The notes under the pieces were generated by a model. That model was not told the origin of the DNA and ran no database searches. It worked only from the letters and a program-made list of their open reading frames with translations. From NCBI GenBank assembly GCA_014843695.1, contig CM026397.1:38513952-38577951 (forward strand): 64,000 bases of DNA, written 5' to 3'. The translations under genes and the position numbers were made by a program. This DNA is from Archivesica marissinica. Taxonomy: Eukaryota; Mollusca; Bivalvia; Venerida; Vesicomyidae. The first letter of the stretch is position 1. Each line of letters begins with the position of its first letter. Positions 1 through 12,100 of the stretch are shown piece by piece.

Positions 1-85
1 GTACAGTACATATACATTGTATACAAACGAAAATGGATTAAATCGAAAGCTTATAGCTTATTGAGATTACCCATGATAGATTAGG

Positions 86-560
86 AAGTCGTGATAGCCC
101 TGTGGTAGAGCAGTGGTAGCGCAGTGGTAGAGCAGTGGTAGCGCAGTGGTAGAGCAGTGATAGCGCAGTGGTAGATCAGTGGTAGCGCAGTGGTGGCGCA
201 GTGGTAGCGCAGTGGTAGAGCAGTGATAGCGCAGTAGTAGCGCAGTGGTAGAGCAGTGATAGCCCAGTGGTAGAGCAGTGGAAGCGCAGTGGTAGAGCAG
301 TGGTAGCGCTGTGGCAGAGCAGTGATTGCGCAGTGGTAGAGCAGTGGTGGCGCAGTGGTAGCGCGTTCGCTTCAGGTGCGAAATGTCTCGAGTTCGCGAC
401 ACACTATGGCTGTTATGGTTGTTCCCTTAAATTCCACAATACCTCTTCTCTCTCCACCGTGGCGATGTATTCCATCATGAACGGGGTCTCGAGAGTGATT
501 AATGTAAGTTGTAAGAACTTGTTGTTTCGCAATCGAGCTACGATATATTTGTATGAACTA
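86..560 (+). mobile_element. SINE-B copy with amplified head
   Basis: SINE-B has a tRNA-like head (GATAGCGCAGTGGTAGCGCG), then TTCGCTTCAGGTGCGAAA, a body with CCTCTTCTCTCTCCCTCG and a tail AATAAATTTGTATAAACTA. In this copy the A-box segment is repeated about 24 times at 99-365. Confidence 0.85.
99..365 (+). repeat. 11/22-bp array, about 24 copies
   Basis: Unit AGTGGTAGCGC alternating with AGTGGTAGAGC: amplification of the SINE-B A-box region. Confidence 0.9.
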
Positions 561-683
561 AATATGTGTGTGAAATAAGTCCAATGACAAAGATAAACAA
601 AAAATTATATATATATATAGTGTACATTCAAAATAAATATAAATAAATACATATTTTATATGATTTGTCGCATATTATATACA

Positions 684-853
684 GTCAAACCTGTGTCAGT
701 TGTCACATCCATTAACCAGCCAACCTATTAAGCACAGAGTTTCCAGATTCCCAATATGTTGGTATATTATACATTTTATCGTCTAGTAAGCAGCCACCTG
801 TGCTAAGCAGCCATTTTTTAGTGATTACCTTCGGTGAATGTAGGTTTGACAGT
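684..853. mobile_element. Mariner-type MITE (CAGTCAAACC ends), copy 1
   Basis: TA|CAGTCAAACCTG ... GGTTTGACAG|TA. The interior has repeated TTAAGCAGCCACCTGT segments. Confidence 0.75.
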
Positions 854-859
854 ATACGA

Positions 860-1747
860 ATCACTTATTATTGTTTCAAACATTTTCTCAACTGCATAGC
901 AAATGTTCCACTATTGGTAGATAGATATAGCATTCTTGTCCATAAACTATAATATCACATAGCCAATCATTGGCACAATGTTCTAGAGGTCTATATATAA
1001 CTCTCAATGTGTATAGTATAGAACACCGTTCTTTTGTGATGTGTTGTTCCTAGATCATTCATGGCTGCGGGAAATGTCACAATTTAGCGCCAAGCAATAT
1101 TTCATCTAATCACACCAGAGTGAGCAATATCTCGTCTGCTTTACATCAAAGCGAGCAAGATCTCGTCTGCTTTACATCAAATCGAGCAAGATCTCGTCTG
1201 CTTTACATCAACGCGAGCAAGGAGTGAACAAGATCTCGTCTGCTTTACATCAGGGCGAGAATAGCAACAAGAGCCGTCGTCAATAGACCAGACATCTTTA
1301 AACACACACTTCCATCTGCAATAATATAACAATGTTGTATTCGCATATATCGTGTGCATTTTAACGTATGTATATATGAGTCGACAGTTACTCTGAACTT
1401 GTTCTCCAGAAATAAACACGTGACATACATAGGCAGAACTTAGAAGCTGTATGACACATTGACGTCCTCTTCGCCAACATGTTACATCTAGTTCGAATCC
1501 GCTATTGTGTTCAATAAGATCAAATATCGACTTTATAAGTAGTGGATTGACGAGTGAAGTATGGTATTGGCATTCTCTTGGGTTCGAGCTCTGTCGTGTG
1601 GTGATGGGCAGATCACTGTACCGGCCCAATCACTGTACTGGCCACATCCAATCCCTCACTTATATATATACTGTAACGGTGTAGATATCATGATATACAC
1701 GTGTAATACCGTGTTATCCAATTACTAGAATCCTAGTTATATATATG
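860..1747. other. No gene recognised
   Basis: AT-rich sequence with only the 31-bp array. Short frames on both strands show no homology I can name. Confidence 0.5.
1115..1262 (+). repeat. 31-bp array, 4-5 copies
   Basis: Unit containing GATCTCGTCTGCTTTACATC. Confidence 0.85.
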
Positions 1748-2010
1748 TGTCCGCCTCCGTGGTCGAGTGGTTAAGGTCGCTTACTTGTATACCACTGTAA
1801 CCTATCATTACTGATGGTCACGGGTTCGAGCCCCGCTCAAGCCGTGTCTCATTTATATGAACAAGTTGGCAGTTTCTTACGGAGGTTGTGTACACAAGTA
1901 CTGGTTAACCGCTGGAGCCTGCCCAGGAAAGGTGTTGTTAAGTAAACTGCCCGCCAGCGTTATAGCCCGAAATGGTGCTGATGCAGGTGTAAAACCCGAA
2001 ATATAACATA
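1748..2010 (+). mobile_element. SINE-D, long copy
   Basis: Ser/Leu-tRNA-like head (GCCTCCGTGGTCGAGTGG, then CACGGGTTCGAGCCCCG), then a body with AGTACTGGTTAACCGCTGG and GCCTGCCCAGG. Confidence 0.75.
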
Positions 2011-2258
2011 TACATTTATATTTCCATATATTATTGTCATTGTTTAAAATTGCATCTGTAATTGTGAAACAAATAGAATAATGTTTAATGTTTGCTATAT
2101 AAATGCTATGTATGTGTATACTCGGATCGTTTTGACAATATTCATCATCGTTTATTTCAATTTGCTTTAGTTGAATGCTGAAACGAGTAAACATCTAACG
2201 AAAAGAGGTAATGTTGAAATACAATGTGCTTCTAAAACGGTATATACTAGCATGGGAA

Positions 2259-2400
2259 CAGGCGTCGATATATGTTGCCTGGTCAGTCAAATAAATATAT
2301 TTTAACACCGAGACTATTAATTGGGCCATATTGAGTTTCTGAACATGTCATTTGGCTAGAAGTTAAAAAGTGAAAAAATCGACAGACTGGAACCCAGGCT
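2259..2400. mobile_element. Dispersed element ending TGGAACCCAGGCTA, copy 1
   Basis: Inverted relative of 12150-12300: shares GGGAACAG near one end and the CCCAGGCTA end, plus the AATATATTTTA interior. Confidence 0.45.
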
Positions 2401-2576
2401 AGGTATACACGGGTAGATAATAGTTTACGTATACGAGAACTCCTGTTATCTACAGCTGGGTTGCTTCTGTGGTCTATGTAAAGCGTTTCTAATCCCGTTC
2501 CATCTAGGTTCCTGGATATACCAAGGTACCGCTATGTCATACCATATTAATATTAAATTTCATGTACACTTTTATT

Positions 2577-2780
2577 TCAGGTGCGAAAAGCCCGAAGTTC
2601 GAACCCAGCTGGCGCCGTTACGACGGTGCCCGTAGGCAATGTATTTAAATTCCACGTTGCCTCTTCTCTCTCCCTCGTGGCGATGGATTCCATGGCAGGA
2701 ATGAGGTCTTGAGAGTGATTAATATAAGTTGTAAGAACCTGTTTCGAAATCAAGCTAAAATAAATTTGCATAAACTAGCG
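2577..2780 (+). mobile_element. SINE-B, head truncated
   Basis: Starts at CAGGTGCGAAAAGC; body and tail (GTAAGAACCTGTTTCG ... AAATTTGCATAAACTA) present. Confidence 0.85.
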
Positions 2781-2787
2781 GAACATT

Positions 2788-2970
2788 AAGGGGGGATTTT
2801 CATGTAATTTTGCGAAAGGTATGCTTGGGTCAAGAACGAACCCCGTTGGATTTTGGAGATGAACCGGATCCACGATTTTAAAAGGATTCTTGGCAATTGT
2901 GAATATGGTAAATATATAGACTTAGCGGCGTGGCGGTGAATTGCTGTCTCGGAATGCTTTTGTTATTGTA
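2788..2970 (+). mobile_element. Dispersed repeat sharing TTTAAAAGGATTC and AGCGGCGTGGCGG, copy 1
   Basis: Resembles 9620-9890: the TTTTCATG, GGGTCAAG, TTTTGGAG and GCGTGGCGG blocks occur in the same order. Confidence 0.4.
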
Positions 2971-3078
2971 TATAGTTGATGGTGCATGTATTGCAATACA
3001 ATGATCTACGTTCACGCTAATAATAGCTCATACTTGTTCAGTGACTTGACAGCGTCCACACAAAGTTGATGAACTTAC

Positions 3079-3207
3079 TAATTTGGAGAGAATATGTAGT
3101 GTTCATTGCATCGTTCCATCCGTCGTATGCTACGTAACACATAGCCAGGTAGCCGTTCATGTTCGAGCTCAGAGCCAAGGGCAGGTTACTCACGCTGTTA
3201 CCATAAC
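3079..3207 (-). CDS. IgA exon 5, second half of Ig2
   Basis: YGNSVSNLPLALSSNMNGYL then AMCYVAYDGWNDAMNTTYSLQI. Acceptor GTACAG, donor A|GTAAGT. Second Ig2 Cys in AMCYV. Confidence 0.85.
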
Positions 3208-6200
3208 CTGTACGTAAACAATATAATTATGCATAAAGAATGAAACGTAGCATTTAATTTAATCTTATTTTTAGTGGTAGACTCAGATTTAAATTTACAT
3301 GTGACTACAAAACATATCAGTACAATAAAAGCAAACAGATCGTGCCACATTTATAATTACCGCCCCATCCGAATTATTATTACTTAGAAATGAGTTTTAG
3401 CATTATTGTTACCATTATTTGCCAACGACAATATTGTCTACCACCCAGGTTGATACGCTGTGTTTTCCTGTCTGATAATACGTTTGCTGGTTTGATAATG
3501 TCACTAACCAGTATCAAACCAGAAACAGCCGTATCATAACTAGTTCCTGAGAAAATAAGCATGCGCATTCGGTGCTAGTTTGTTTACTTCCTGTAGCGTC
3601 TCAGCGTGTCACATTAGACAGATAACAGATGCTTGTAGTTACTTGGCAATATTTCAATCGTGTTCGTGTATTTAATTCAGTAATCTTGATAAATTCCTGA
3701 TAAATGGATAACGGAGAGCATGCTTTCGCTTTATTAAGTACTCAAATTCATATTAAATAAAGTAATAAAGACCTTATTACGTGGCTAGTTTCATTCCTCT
3801 AAATATTTGCTTACAAATTGTAGTAATCTGTCTGAATTAGAACGAAGGTATCGCTATATGATGAATGCCTAAAATCATATATAGTTATAGTATATATATT
3901 ATAAACATTAAATGTTACAATCAGTATATTTACATCAATATTTAGTTGCTAATGTTTAATTCCCTTTTGGTCTGTTGCGCTTACAACACGATACAAGCAG
4001 TGGGGTGGCACACACATTTTATGCAGCACATAATTATTGTATACCCCAACAAACGCAACACATTGATTTTGTTCAGTATAAAAAAACTCACACACACTAA
4101 TGTGTATAATGGTTTGGGGATGTATTCATATGATGCACCGATATATATAGAATGCAAAAACTAGCTCACCGCCAGCTGTGACGGAGTTGATTTCCAGAAT
4201 GGCTGAGCTGGACATGTCCACTCCATTGATGATCCAGCGTAGGTTCGGGGTAGGACGACCATTAGTGGCGGTGCAGGTGAGGTTGACGACCGTGTCGGTG
4301 TTGGGTGTGCTTCCCCAGGAAATGGTAACAGTGTCGGGCAAATCTGCAGATGATACGAAATTAATGTCTACCGCGATCATGGAATGTGAAGGTAAAATGG
4401 TGTTAATGGCCAATACATGAACTGAACAAATATTGTTAAAGCTGAAATATGTATGACAATGTTACCAAGGATCGCAATAAATGATTTGTTATTTCGGTTT
4501 GTTTGTGTTTGTTTGTTTGCGTGCGTGCGTGTGTTGTGTGTGTTTGCTTGTTCCTGACATGAAAGTAAATACGTAACACAGACCTCAGAAAGATTAGAAC
4601 CTACAACAGCGCAGGGCAAATTAATGACATTACCCACTATGTCAGGACCCTCTGCGATAAATAAAAACTATATTGTAATGATTATATTCGTTTTGCTCCT
4701 GTTATGTAATATATACGGAGTTCAAATAATTAATTTCAGATTTTGGACATGTCAAGAAATACTAGAAGCCCTGACAACTTACCGACGACGGTAAGTTGTG
4801 AGTCATAGTCGGTGGTAGCAGCGGTGCATCGGTAGGTGCCCTCGTCGGAAGTGGCAGCACTGATCACAGTCAGGTTGTAGGTGCCCGTGATGGCGTACTT
4901 AGTCGCTGATCCCAGGACATTTTCGTTGAAAGTGATGGCATTAAAGGTTGAACTGCCGTTTGCTCTCTGAAGGAAACAAGATTAAAGGGAAGATGGAGTA
5001 ACATATAGTTCTGTATATTGTATAGTCGGTTTAAAATCATATTCATGTTCAACCTGACTGTCACAATTTCCAAAGATATCATACAGCTGTATTCGTTATA
5101 AAAACCAATCGTTGTAAAATAAATAAAGTTTAAAAAAAAACAAAAACAAAAAACAACACCAATATTACTACATTTGCGCAGTAACGAAATCCACCATTTA
5201 TAGCATTTTTCAATTAAGGAATGAATCACGGGTTAATAGTTTCCATCGGGGTATGAACTACATTGGGCGTGGTTAACGTGTGTGGAGGCCGAACGCTGCA
5301 TAACACTGCGAATGCGCATGCACGTATCTTCAAGTGCGCATGTCCGCTGCATGTCATTAGTTGGGAACCCGTATACGAAAATGTATGCAATCAGGGCACA
5401 TACGTTCATTGAAGGAAATGCAATAGCGATGTGGATATTGTAACTTCAAGAAAAAATTCAACCCACCATTTTCCACTGGACACTCTCGCTATCCGCCTTG
5501 TTACTGACGATACAGGCTATTGTCACGTTATGGCCTATCTCCACGGCCGAGTTTTCCGGATGATGTGTTACCGTCAAACCCCGACAGGCTGCGGAAGAAT
5601 TAAAATGTATATAGAACAGTATTATATATATTTTGTTCGATGTATTTATTTTATTGACTGTGTTTCACTGATACCATTCTCGTTGTCCTTCTCACGTCCC
5701 AATAATCGTGTGATTTTCGCAATTAAATATGTGCATACACGAAATGCTAAATAATGGCGGACAAAAGAATAATCCCAAAATATCTTTTTAGTCTAAACAT
5801 ATTTATTTTAAATCATGTACATGATTATTTACAACAAATGAATTAAGGAATTGGACAGAATGCTATACAGCTTACGGTTGTCATCTCCTTAAATTATCTT
5901 TTGTTTTGTATAATGTCAAATATCTTTTATTCTCTCATTTCATGACATACATGAATACATGAGGTATTACAATCAATACAATACATGAGGCTCATAATAT
6001 TACTAACATAATTATACATATATAACAATGATAAACCTTTGCATGACTATGGTACAGTGTACAGTATTATATCTCCACTGCAAATGTATACGTTAGCTAG
6101 CTAAACATGCCTGAACGTCAACAGTTTACGCTACATTACATGTGTACCATTCTTATATACATAATATAACTGTTCTATTTCTAAACGAACTAAAGTATAA

Positions 6201-7105
6201 GTCAAATGTACACACATTCTGCGTATTAACTTAGAAATATGAAACTATATTTATTTTATGTGTTTACCTTTGCACATAATTATATTATTGACAGGGTTTT
6301 TTCCTATATTCTAAGAATACATTTGATGAATTTACATATTTAATTCACCTTTATTATTCGTATTCATTAGCTGCTCAAATTTATACATATTTGGTCTTCT
6401 CACGGTAATAGTATGGTTTGATAAATGTTTTTCTTTCGTTTTCCAAATGATCACATTCAAATAAATAATGAAATTCGTCGCCTGTTTCATTTACACAATG
6501 GTTACACAATCTAAGGTTACGTGCTACCCTGTTCCAGTTTCCTGTTTCAATTGGGAGTCTATGTTTTCTAGTTCTAAACTTAGTGAAGTATGTTACAAGA
6601 GAAGGTGTTGATTTCAAATAGTTTTCAAAACCAAACGTTTTTAAAAATATTCTGTAGCGTGTACTATTACAGCATTTAAGTTCCACATACCTCTTCTCTC
6701 TCCCTCATGGCGATGGATTCCATAAGGAATGAGGTCTCGAGAGTGATTTAAATGCGTTGCCTAAGGGCACAATCGTAACGGCTCCAGCGGAGCTTGAACT
6801 CCGGACCGTTCGCACCTGAAGCGAACGCGTATCCTCTGCGCTATCACGACTTCCACGTGTTATTTGTAATGTGCAAGCATCGACTCACTTGCTACCTATG
6901 ACCCGGAGAAATAGACGGACCGTAAACTTGACTCAAAAATGAAAATAAAATTATAAGAAATTCTAAAAACAATGACAAAATTATTTTGAATTGAGTTTCT
7001 TTATAAGATAACAGAATTAAAATATTGAAGATGAACAGATTTTTTTTAAATAATAGAGCACTTACTCTGGATAGCTAAAGCCACGAAAGTTAAAAGTTGC
7101 AACAT
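3079..7105 (-). CDS. IgA: two-Ig-domain protein, 3' end unresolved
   Basis: Five exons (40, 122, 184, 174 and 129 bp) in phase. The signal peptide MLQLLTFVALAIQ is followed by Ig1 (VTIACIV ... DEGTYRCTA) and Ig2 (VNLTCTATN ... LAMCYVAYDGW). By eye about half the Ig1 residues match IgB, and all four internal exons have the same length and phase. After 3079 either a donor (A|GTAAGT) leads to an exon I could not place, or the frame reads on for 13 codons to a stop at 3038-3040. A secreted or surface recognition role is inferred from the domains; no specific family is recognised. Confidence 0.85.
3208..4169 (-). other. IgA intron 4
   Basis: AT-rich, with no array or recognised transposon. Confidence 0.6.
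4170..4343 (-). CDS. IgA exon 4, first half of Ig2
   Basis: LPDTVTISWGSTPNTDTVVN then LTCTATNGRPTPNLRWIING and VDMSSSAILEINSVTAG. Acceptor TCTGCAG, donor GTGAGC. Confidence 0.92.
4783..4966 (-). CDS. IgA exon 3, second half of Ig1
   Basis: RANGSSTFNAITFNENVLGS then ATKYAITGTYNLTVISAATS and DEGTYRCTAATTDYDSQLTVV. Shares TFNENVL, KY-I, TYNLTV and YRCTA with IgB. Confidence 0.93.
5467..5588 (-). CDS. IgA exon 2, first half of Ig1
   Basis: CRGLTVTHHPENSAVEIGHN then VTIACIVSNKADSESVQWKM. Acceptor CCGCAG, donor GTGGGT. Shares ACIV and SESVQWK with IgB. Confidence 0.9.
5589..6380 (-). other. IgA intron 1, left part
   Basis: Nothing coding seen; the part next to 6380 may be the 3' UTR of the LINE fragment. 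Confidence 0.5.
6381..6686 (-). pseudogene. LINE ORF2 C-terminal fragment
   Basis: About 95 codons resembling the LINE tail: TRKHRLPIETGNW, then CNHCVNETGDEFHYLFECDH, a Cys/His knuckle like the one in the full ORF at 44-46 kb. Located in IgA intron 1. Truncated; joined to an SINE-B fragment at 6680. Confidence 0.7.
6678..6855. mobile_element. SINE-B composite of two inverted halves
   Basis: Plus-oriented body (6684-6750) is joined to a minus-oriented head (GGGCACAATCG to the GCGCTATCACGACTTCC end). It directly follows a LINE fragment. Confidence 0.7.
7066..7105 (-). CDS. IgA exon 1, signal peptide
   Basis: ATG at 7103-7105, MLQLLTFVALAIQ and one base, donor A|GTAAGT. Mirrors IgB exon 1 in size and hydrophobicity. 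Confidence 0.85.
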
Positions 7106-7177
7106 CGTTTCCCTCTTCCTTATGTCACGTGTACCAGCCCTTGTAATTGTTTAATTCGATAGACCACCCATCATGCC

Positions 7178-7195
7178 TGTATATATATATATACC
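7178..7195 (-). promoter_or_regulatory. Possible TATA-like tract upstream of IgA
   Basis: A TATATATATATA run about 75 bp upstream of the IgA ATG. It could serve as a TATA box but may be a simple repeat. Confidence 0.25.
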
Positions 7196-7444
7196 CCCAG
7201 ACTTGTGTCAATAGTAACGCCTGACCATCGAATTTGATACCATAGATATTGGACCTGCTGGTACCTGGTGTTACTACAACATGACCCATAAGTTTGTATG
7301 TATTTAGGCTCATCTCCGGTACCAAATCCGAGCTTAGAAGGTACTGTCAACAAGTCTATAATGGTTATGTTTAATAAGCTGGTTTCAGCCTCCTAAATTG
7401 GCTCAGATTGAATTAAGCCTTTACATGATGTATTAGCATCGCCC

Positions 7445-7545
7445 TACAGAATTCCACTGTACACATACGCACACTATATACACACACTATACACATACAC
7501 TGTACACATACGCACACTATACACATACACTGTACACATACGCGT
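7445..7545 (+). repeat. CA-rich short repeats
   Basis: CACTATACACATACACTGTA-type units in the IgA-IgB spacer. Confidence 0.7.
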
Positions 7546-7696
7546 GTTTGGTGTTATATTTAATGTTGTTTAATTGCGTTAGGTGGAATATATATACCCC
7601 TAATTTAATTTTTAAAAACGTGCTTGCTAAAGAGCCATGAGCATTTGAAATAAAATGCAAAACTATTATTACAAACTGTGTGTCCTTAGCATGCAT

Positions 7697-7985
7697 GTGT
7701 GTGTTTTACGTTTATTTATCGTCGCTACCGGTTGGCCATATGAGCGACGCCTCCTGAAGAGATTAGTCATTTTAGATATTTGGAGGATAGTGCAATGATA
7801 CAGACAGAGACCCACTCCAGAGTCTCCTCTGGTTCTTTTACGTGCACGGTGTATAACATCGATACGAGACCTCGGTTTAAAGTCTCATCTGAAAGACTGT
7901 TAATTTTATTATGGTCAGACGGGGGATCGAACCTACGATCCCTGGATTACCAGTCCAGCGTGTTACCACTGCACATGCACGTGTA
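7697..7985 (-). mobile_element. SINE-A, complete
   Basis: Minus-strand head is Thr-tRNA-like (CTGGACTGGTAATCCAGGGA, then GGTTCGATCCCCC). The body has CCTCTGGTTCTTTTACGTGC; the 3' end is TATTTATCGTCGCTACCGGT. Between IgA and IgB. Confidence 0.85.
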
Positions 7986-8174
7986 ATGACACACGTATAT
8001 GTTTTAAATGTTGATAGAACTTGTCGTCCAACACATTTGCTTTCATTTGTGTTTTCAATCTTTGTATTATTGTGTATGTGAATATAATGCAATAAATGCA
8101 TGTATTATTAAACTAAAAAAAACAATATTATTATATATTTGATAACAGTATCCTGACTGACCGAGCTTTTGTGT

Positions 8175-8717
8175 ATGTTTACATTTACATTCAAATCACT
8201 AAATAGTAGTTTGCGTATGTTTACATCTACATTCAAATCACTAAATAGTAGTTTGTGTAGGTTTACATCTACATTCAAATCACTAAATAGTAGTTTGTGT
8301 AGGTTTACATCTACATTCAAATCACTAAATAGTAGTTTGTGTCGGTTTACATCTACATTCAAATCACTAAATAGTAGTTTGTGTCGGTTTACATCTACAT
8401 TCAAATCACTAAATAGTAGTTTGTGTAGGTTTACATCTACATTCAAATCACTAAATAGTAGTTTGTGTAGGTTTACATCTACATTCAAATCACTAAATAG
8501 TAGTTTGTGTCGGTTTACATCTACATTCAAATCACTAAATAGTAGTTTGTGTAGGTTTACATCTACATTCAAATCACTAAATAGTAGTTTGTGTAGGTTT
8601 ACATCTACATTCAAATCACTAAATAGTAGTTTGTGTAGGTTTACATCTACATTCAAATCACTAAATAGTAGTTTGTGTCGGTTTACATCTACATTCAAAT
8701 CACTAAATAGTAGTTTC
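8175..8717 (+). repeat. 42-bp array, 13 copies
   Basis: Units very similar, with a common CG/AG variant (GTGTCGG versus GTGTAGG). Lies in the shared spacer between the divergent Ig genes, about 380 bp upstream of IgB. The frames it opens on both strands are by-products of a unit divisible by 3. Confidence 0.95.
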
Positions 8718-9016
8718 TAAACCACTAAGTATACTGAAACCATAAAAAAACTGCGCACTTTTATATGGAGCGTTACTTTTTCGTTACAAATTTTAGAATT
8801 ATGGATTTTATTATCATGAGTGAAGAAAATAATCCTTCACACACAATCCACACAAAACACTAATTTACACAATATTTAACCGCGTGAACGTCCAAATTTG
8901 CCTCTATTTTATTTTCTAAAAGAATATAAATCCTCTAAGGCAAGTGCGCAGTTTCTTTTTGCTGTCAGTATAGTAGTTTTGGCATCGAAATTGAATTAAA
9001 CACGTCAGTTGGTCAC

Positions 9017-9060
9017 TATATAAAGTGGGTTGTACATCACAGTTGGTTACTATATAACGC
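9017..9060 (+). promoter_or_regulatory. Two TATA boxes upstream of IgB
   Basis: TATATAAAG at 9017-9025 and TATATAAC at 9051-9058 sit in a short direct duplication (CAGTTGGT-ACTATATAA). The first is the more canonical and would place transcription start near 9045-9050. Confidence 0.5.
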
Positions 9061-9091
9061 GAACTTGCAAAAGTTGTCCTCACACAACAAA

Positions 9092-9134
9092 ATGGAGTTC
9101 CTGCTTACAGTTGTTATAGTTGTTTTCATGCAAG
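9092..9134 (+). CDS. IgB exon 1, signal peptide
   Basis: MEFLLTVVIVVFMQ and one base, then donor GTACTC. The first ATG after a TATA pair about 40-75 bp upstream supports this start. Confidence 0.88.
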
Positions 9135-12100
9135 GTACTCTTTCGTTTTGTTCTAGTTAGTTTAAACAATATTTATTTCTTTGAAGAAATATAGTCAAGT
9201 ATAAATAATATGTACATACATGTAGAATTGAGGAGAAAGCAACATGCATGTATGGTTACCTCTTTCCTAGTTAGTTTACACGTATGTACATAATTACATC
9301 AGATACAGAGGCTATGTATTTTGTCGCCGGTTATTTGTGTGTTTCTCTATCTGTTAGCAGAATTACGCAAACAATTAACCCATTCAACACCAAGTAACTG
9401 ACATGGACTGGTCCATGATATTTTTAGACCAATAAATTAATAACAAAATTATATTTGGATCAGTTCATTTATCAAAATGGGTAAAAAAAAATTCTAAAAA
9501 TAGTTATATTACTTGAAAAAAGTGCAGATCCTGGTGAGACGGTTCATCACGAGCCGGCTCATCTGGATCTACATTTGTTTGTAAGCCAATTTAGAGGTAT
9601 GTGGTGTTGAAAGGGTTAAGGACGGACTTTCATGAAAGTTTGTGGATGGATGGGCCTCGGGTCAAGGACACACCCATTGTATTTTGGAGGTGGATACGGC
9701 ATTCTTTTTAAAGGATTCCGCACCAATGTGGTATAGGGCAAGACTGGGACATTTAGCAGCGTGGCGGAGGTTTGCTATGTTGGATTGCTGGGACATTTAG
9801 CAGCGTGGTAGAGTTTTGCTATCTCGGATTGCTCGGACATTTAGCAGCATGTTGGGGGTTTGCTATCTCGGATTGCTCTTTCTATGATTAGTTTATACAA
9901 ATTTATTTGAGCTCGATTGCGAAACAAGTTCTTACAACTTATATTAATCACTCGCGAGACCTCGTTCCCGATGGAACCCATCGCAACGAGGGAGAGAGAA
10001 AAGGCGTGTGGAATTTAAATGCCTTCACTGCGGGCACAATCGTAGCTTCTCCAGTAAACTTGAAGGAATTCAACAATTACAGTGAGATTCGAATTAGAAC
10101 CTATAGCGGTGATGGGTTAGCGAGTTGACAAACCACTGTGAATGGGTTTTATTCTCGTTGAGTGTGTGTTTTACGTTTATTTATCGTCGCTACCGGTTGC
10201 CCATATCAGCGACGCTGAGATTAGTCATTTTAAATGTTTGGAGGATAGTGCAATGATACAGACAGAGACCCATTCCAGAATCTCCTCTGGTTCTTTTACG
10301 TGCACGGTGTAAAGCACCGACACGAGACCTCGGTTTAAAGTCCCGTCTGAAAGACTGTTAAGACAGGTTCGATCCCTGGAGCACATTCTGTTCCACACTT
10401 CAAAGCTTGATATACCAGGTGCTGCAAACAACAGACCAATAACCGAATAAACTGCTAATATACAATTATACATGAATATAAGTATTAGTTTTTGCAGCTT
10501 ATATCTTATTTCCTATGAAAGTTTTACTGTATACTGTTTACATGTTTCATTATGCTATTTCATGTTTTAATTTGTTGAGGCATCGTGGTAGATTGACTTA
10601 ATTGTTCAAATGAGTTGTCTCGTTAAATAACATCTTTATAAATATAAATAATAGACTTTATTTAACGATATCTAAAACGCGTGTTGCACTTGTACTCATG
10701 CATGGTGTGTAGTAAATGTGTGTGTTTTACGTTTATTTATCGTCGCTACCGGTTGCCTATATGAGCGACGCCTCCTCAAGAGATTAGTCATTTTAGATTT
10801 TTGGAGGATGGTGCAATGATACAGACAGAGACCCATTCCAGAGTCTCCTCTGGTTCTTTTACGGGCACGGTGTACAGCACCGACACGAGACCTCGATTTA
10901 ATGTCCCATCTGAAAGACTGTTAATTTTATTAGGGTCAGACGGGGGATCGAACCTGCGATCCCTGGATTACCAGTCCACCGTTTTACCACTGGACTACAG
11001 ATCCGTCTGTGCGTAGAAAATGTCTCAACTACTAGTATATATATATATATATATATATCCTGTGGCTGTCCGATTAGGGCACTGGTTAGCTCGTTATCGT
11101 CTCATCAATGCAACACTGGTTCGATCCTAGAAACCGGAATTATGTGAGTTGGTGGCCAACTCGAACAGGTTGGTTTTCCCCGGGTACTCCGGTTTCCTTC
11201 CACACGAAGGACCACATGAACGCTTTCACCCTCGCCGACGAAAGTTATTAATATAAATTGTTGGAAGTATGTTTTGTAATCCTTGTCAAATAAATGAGGT
11301 TCATATTACATTATCTGTAGGTTGCAACGCTGTGAACGTTATCCTGCCGCCCACTGATACGGCCAGGGAGTTGGGGAAGAACGTGACGCTTGCCTGTATA
11401 GTAACCGGGAAGACGTCGTCGGAAAGCGTGCAGTGGAAGCATGTAAGTGGACGTTTATTAGCATAGGTCAACGATTGCGAAGCAAGTTTTAACAACTTAT
11501 ATTAACCACTCTCGTTGGCGCAGATGAAAGCATATATTCGTGTGGGAGGAAACCGGAGTAAACCCACCTTCTCCGATCTGGCGACCACCGTACCATCTCA
11601 CATACTTCCCGGTCCGAGGATCGAACCCGGGTTGCATTGGTGAGAAACGAGCGCGCTAACCACGGTGCTAATCGGACAGCCAGTGGTCGTTTATACTGTT
11701 GTTCACTAACAAGATATTGCGGTGAGATGAATGTGATTTCGTCAAAATCATGTTAATAAATTATCGGCCAAGACAATAATGCTCAGAGGGGCACACAGAG
11801 GGGCATACAGAGGGGCACACAGAGGGGCACACGGTGTCTTCCTCCGCCGATAAAGATTGAGAGCTGCCATATGATCTAACCCGTTGGTGCGACTTTAAAC
11901 TATAGGTGGGACCTCCATTAACGTGTATCTATGTGTTGTAGAAACCAGTAGGAAGTGACGCCTTCAATGCACTTACATTCAACGAGAACGTACTCTCCAG
12001 TGCCAGTAAGTATGGCATTCAATGGACGTACAACCTTACCGTGTACCACCTGCAGCCGGCCGATGCTGGTCTATACCGCTGTACCGCCGGCGCTGTGGAT

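Noticed and set aside
2461..2540. Candidate final exon of IgA (minus strand, reading VPWYIQEPRWNG)
   Set aside because: The phase fits, but the acceptor has no clear pyrimidine tract and there is no match to IgB exon 6, so it is not annotated.
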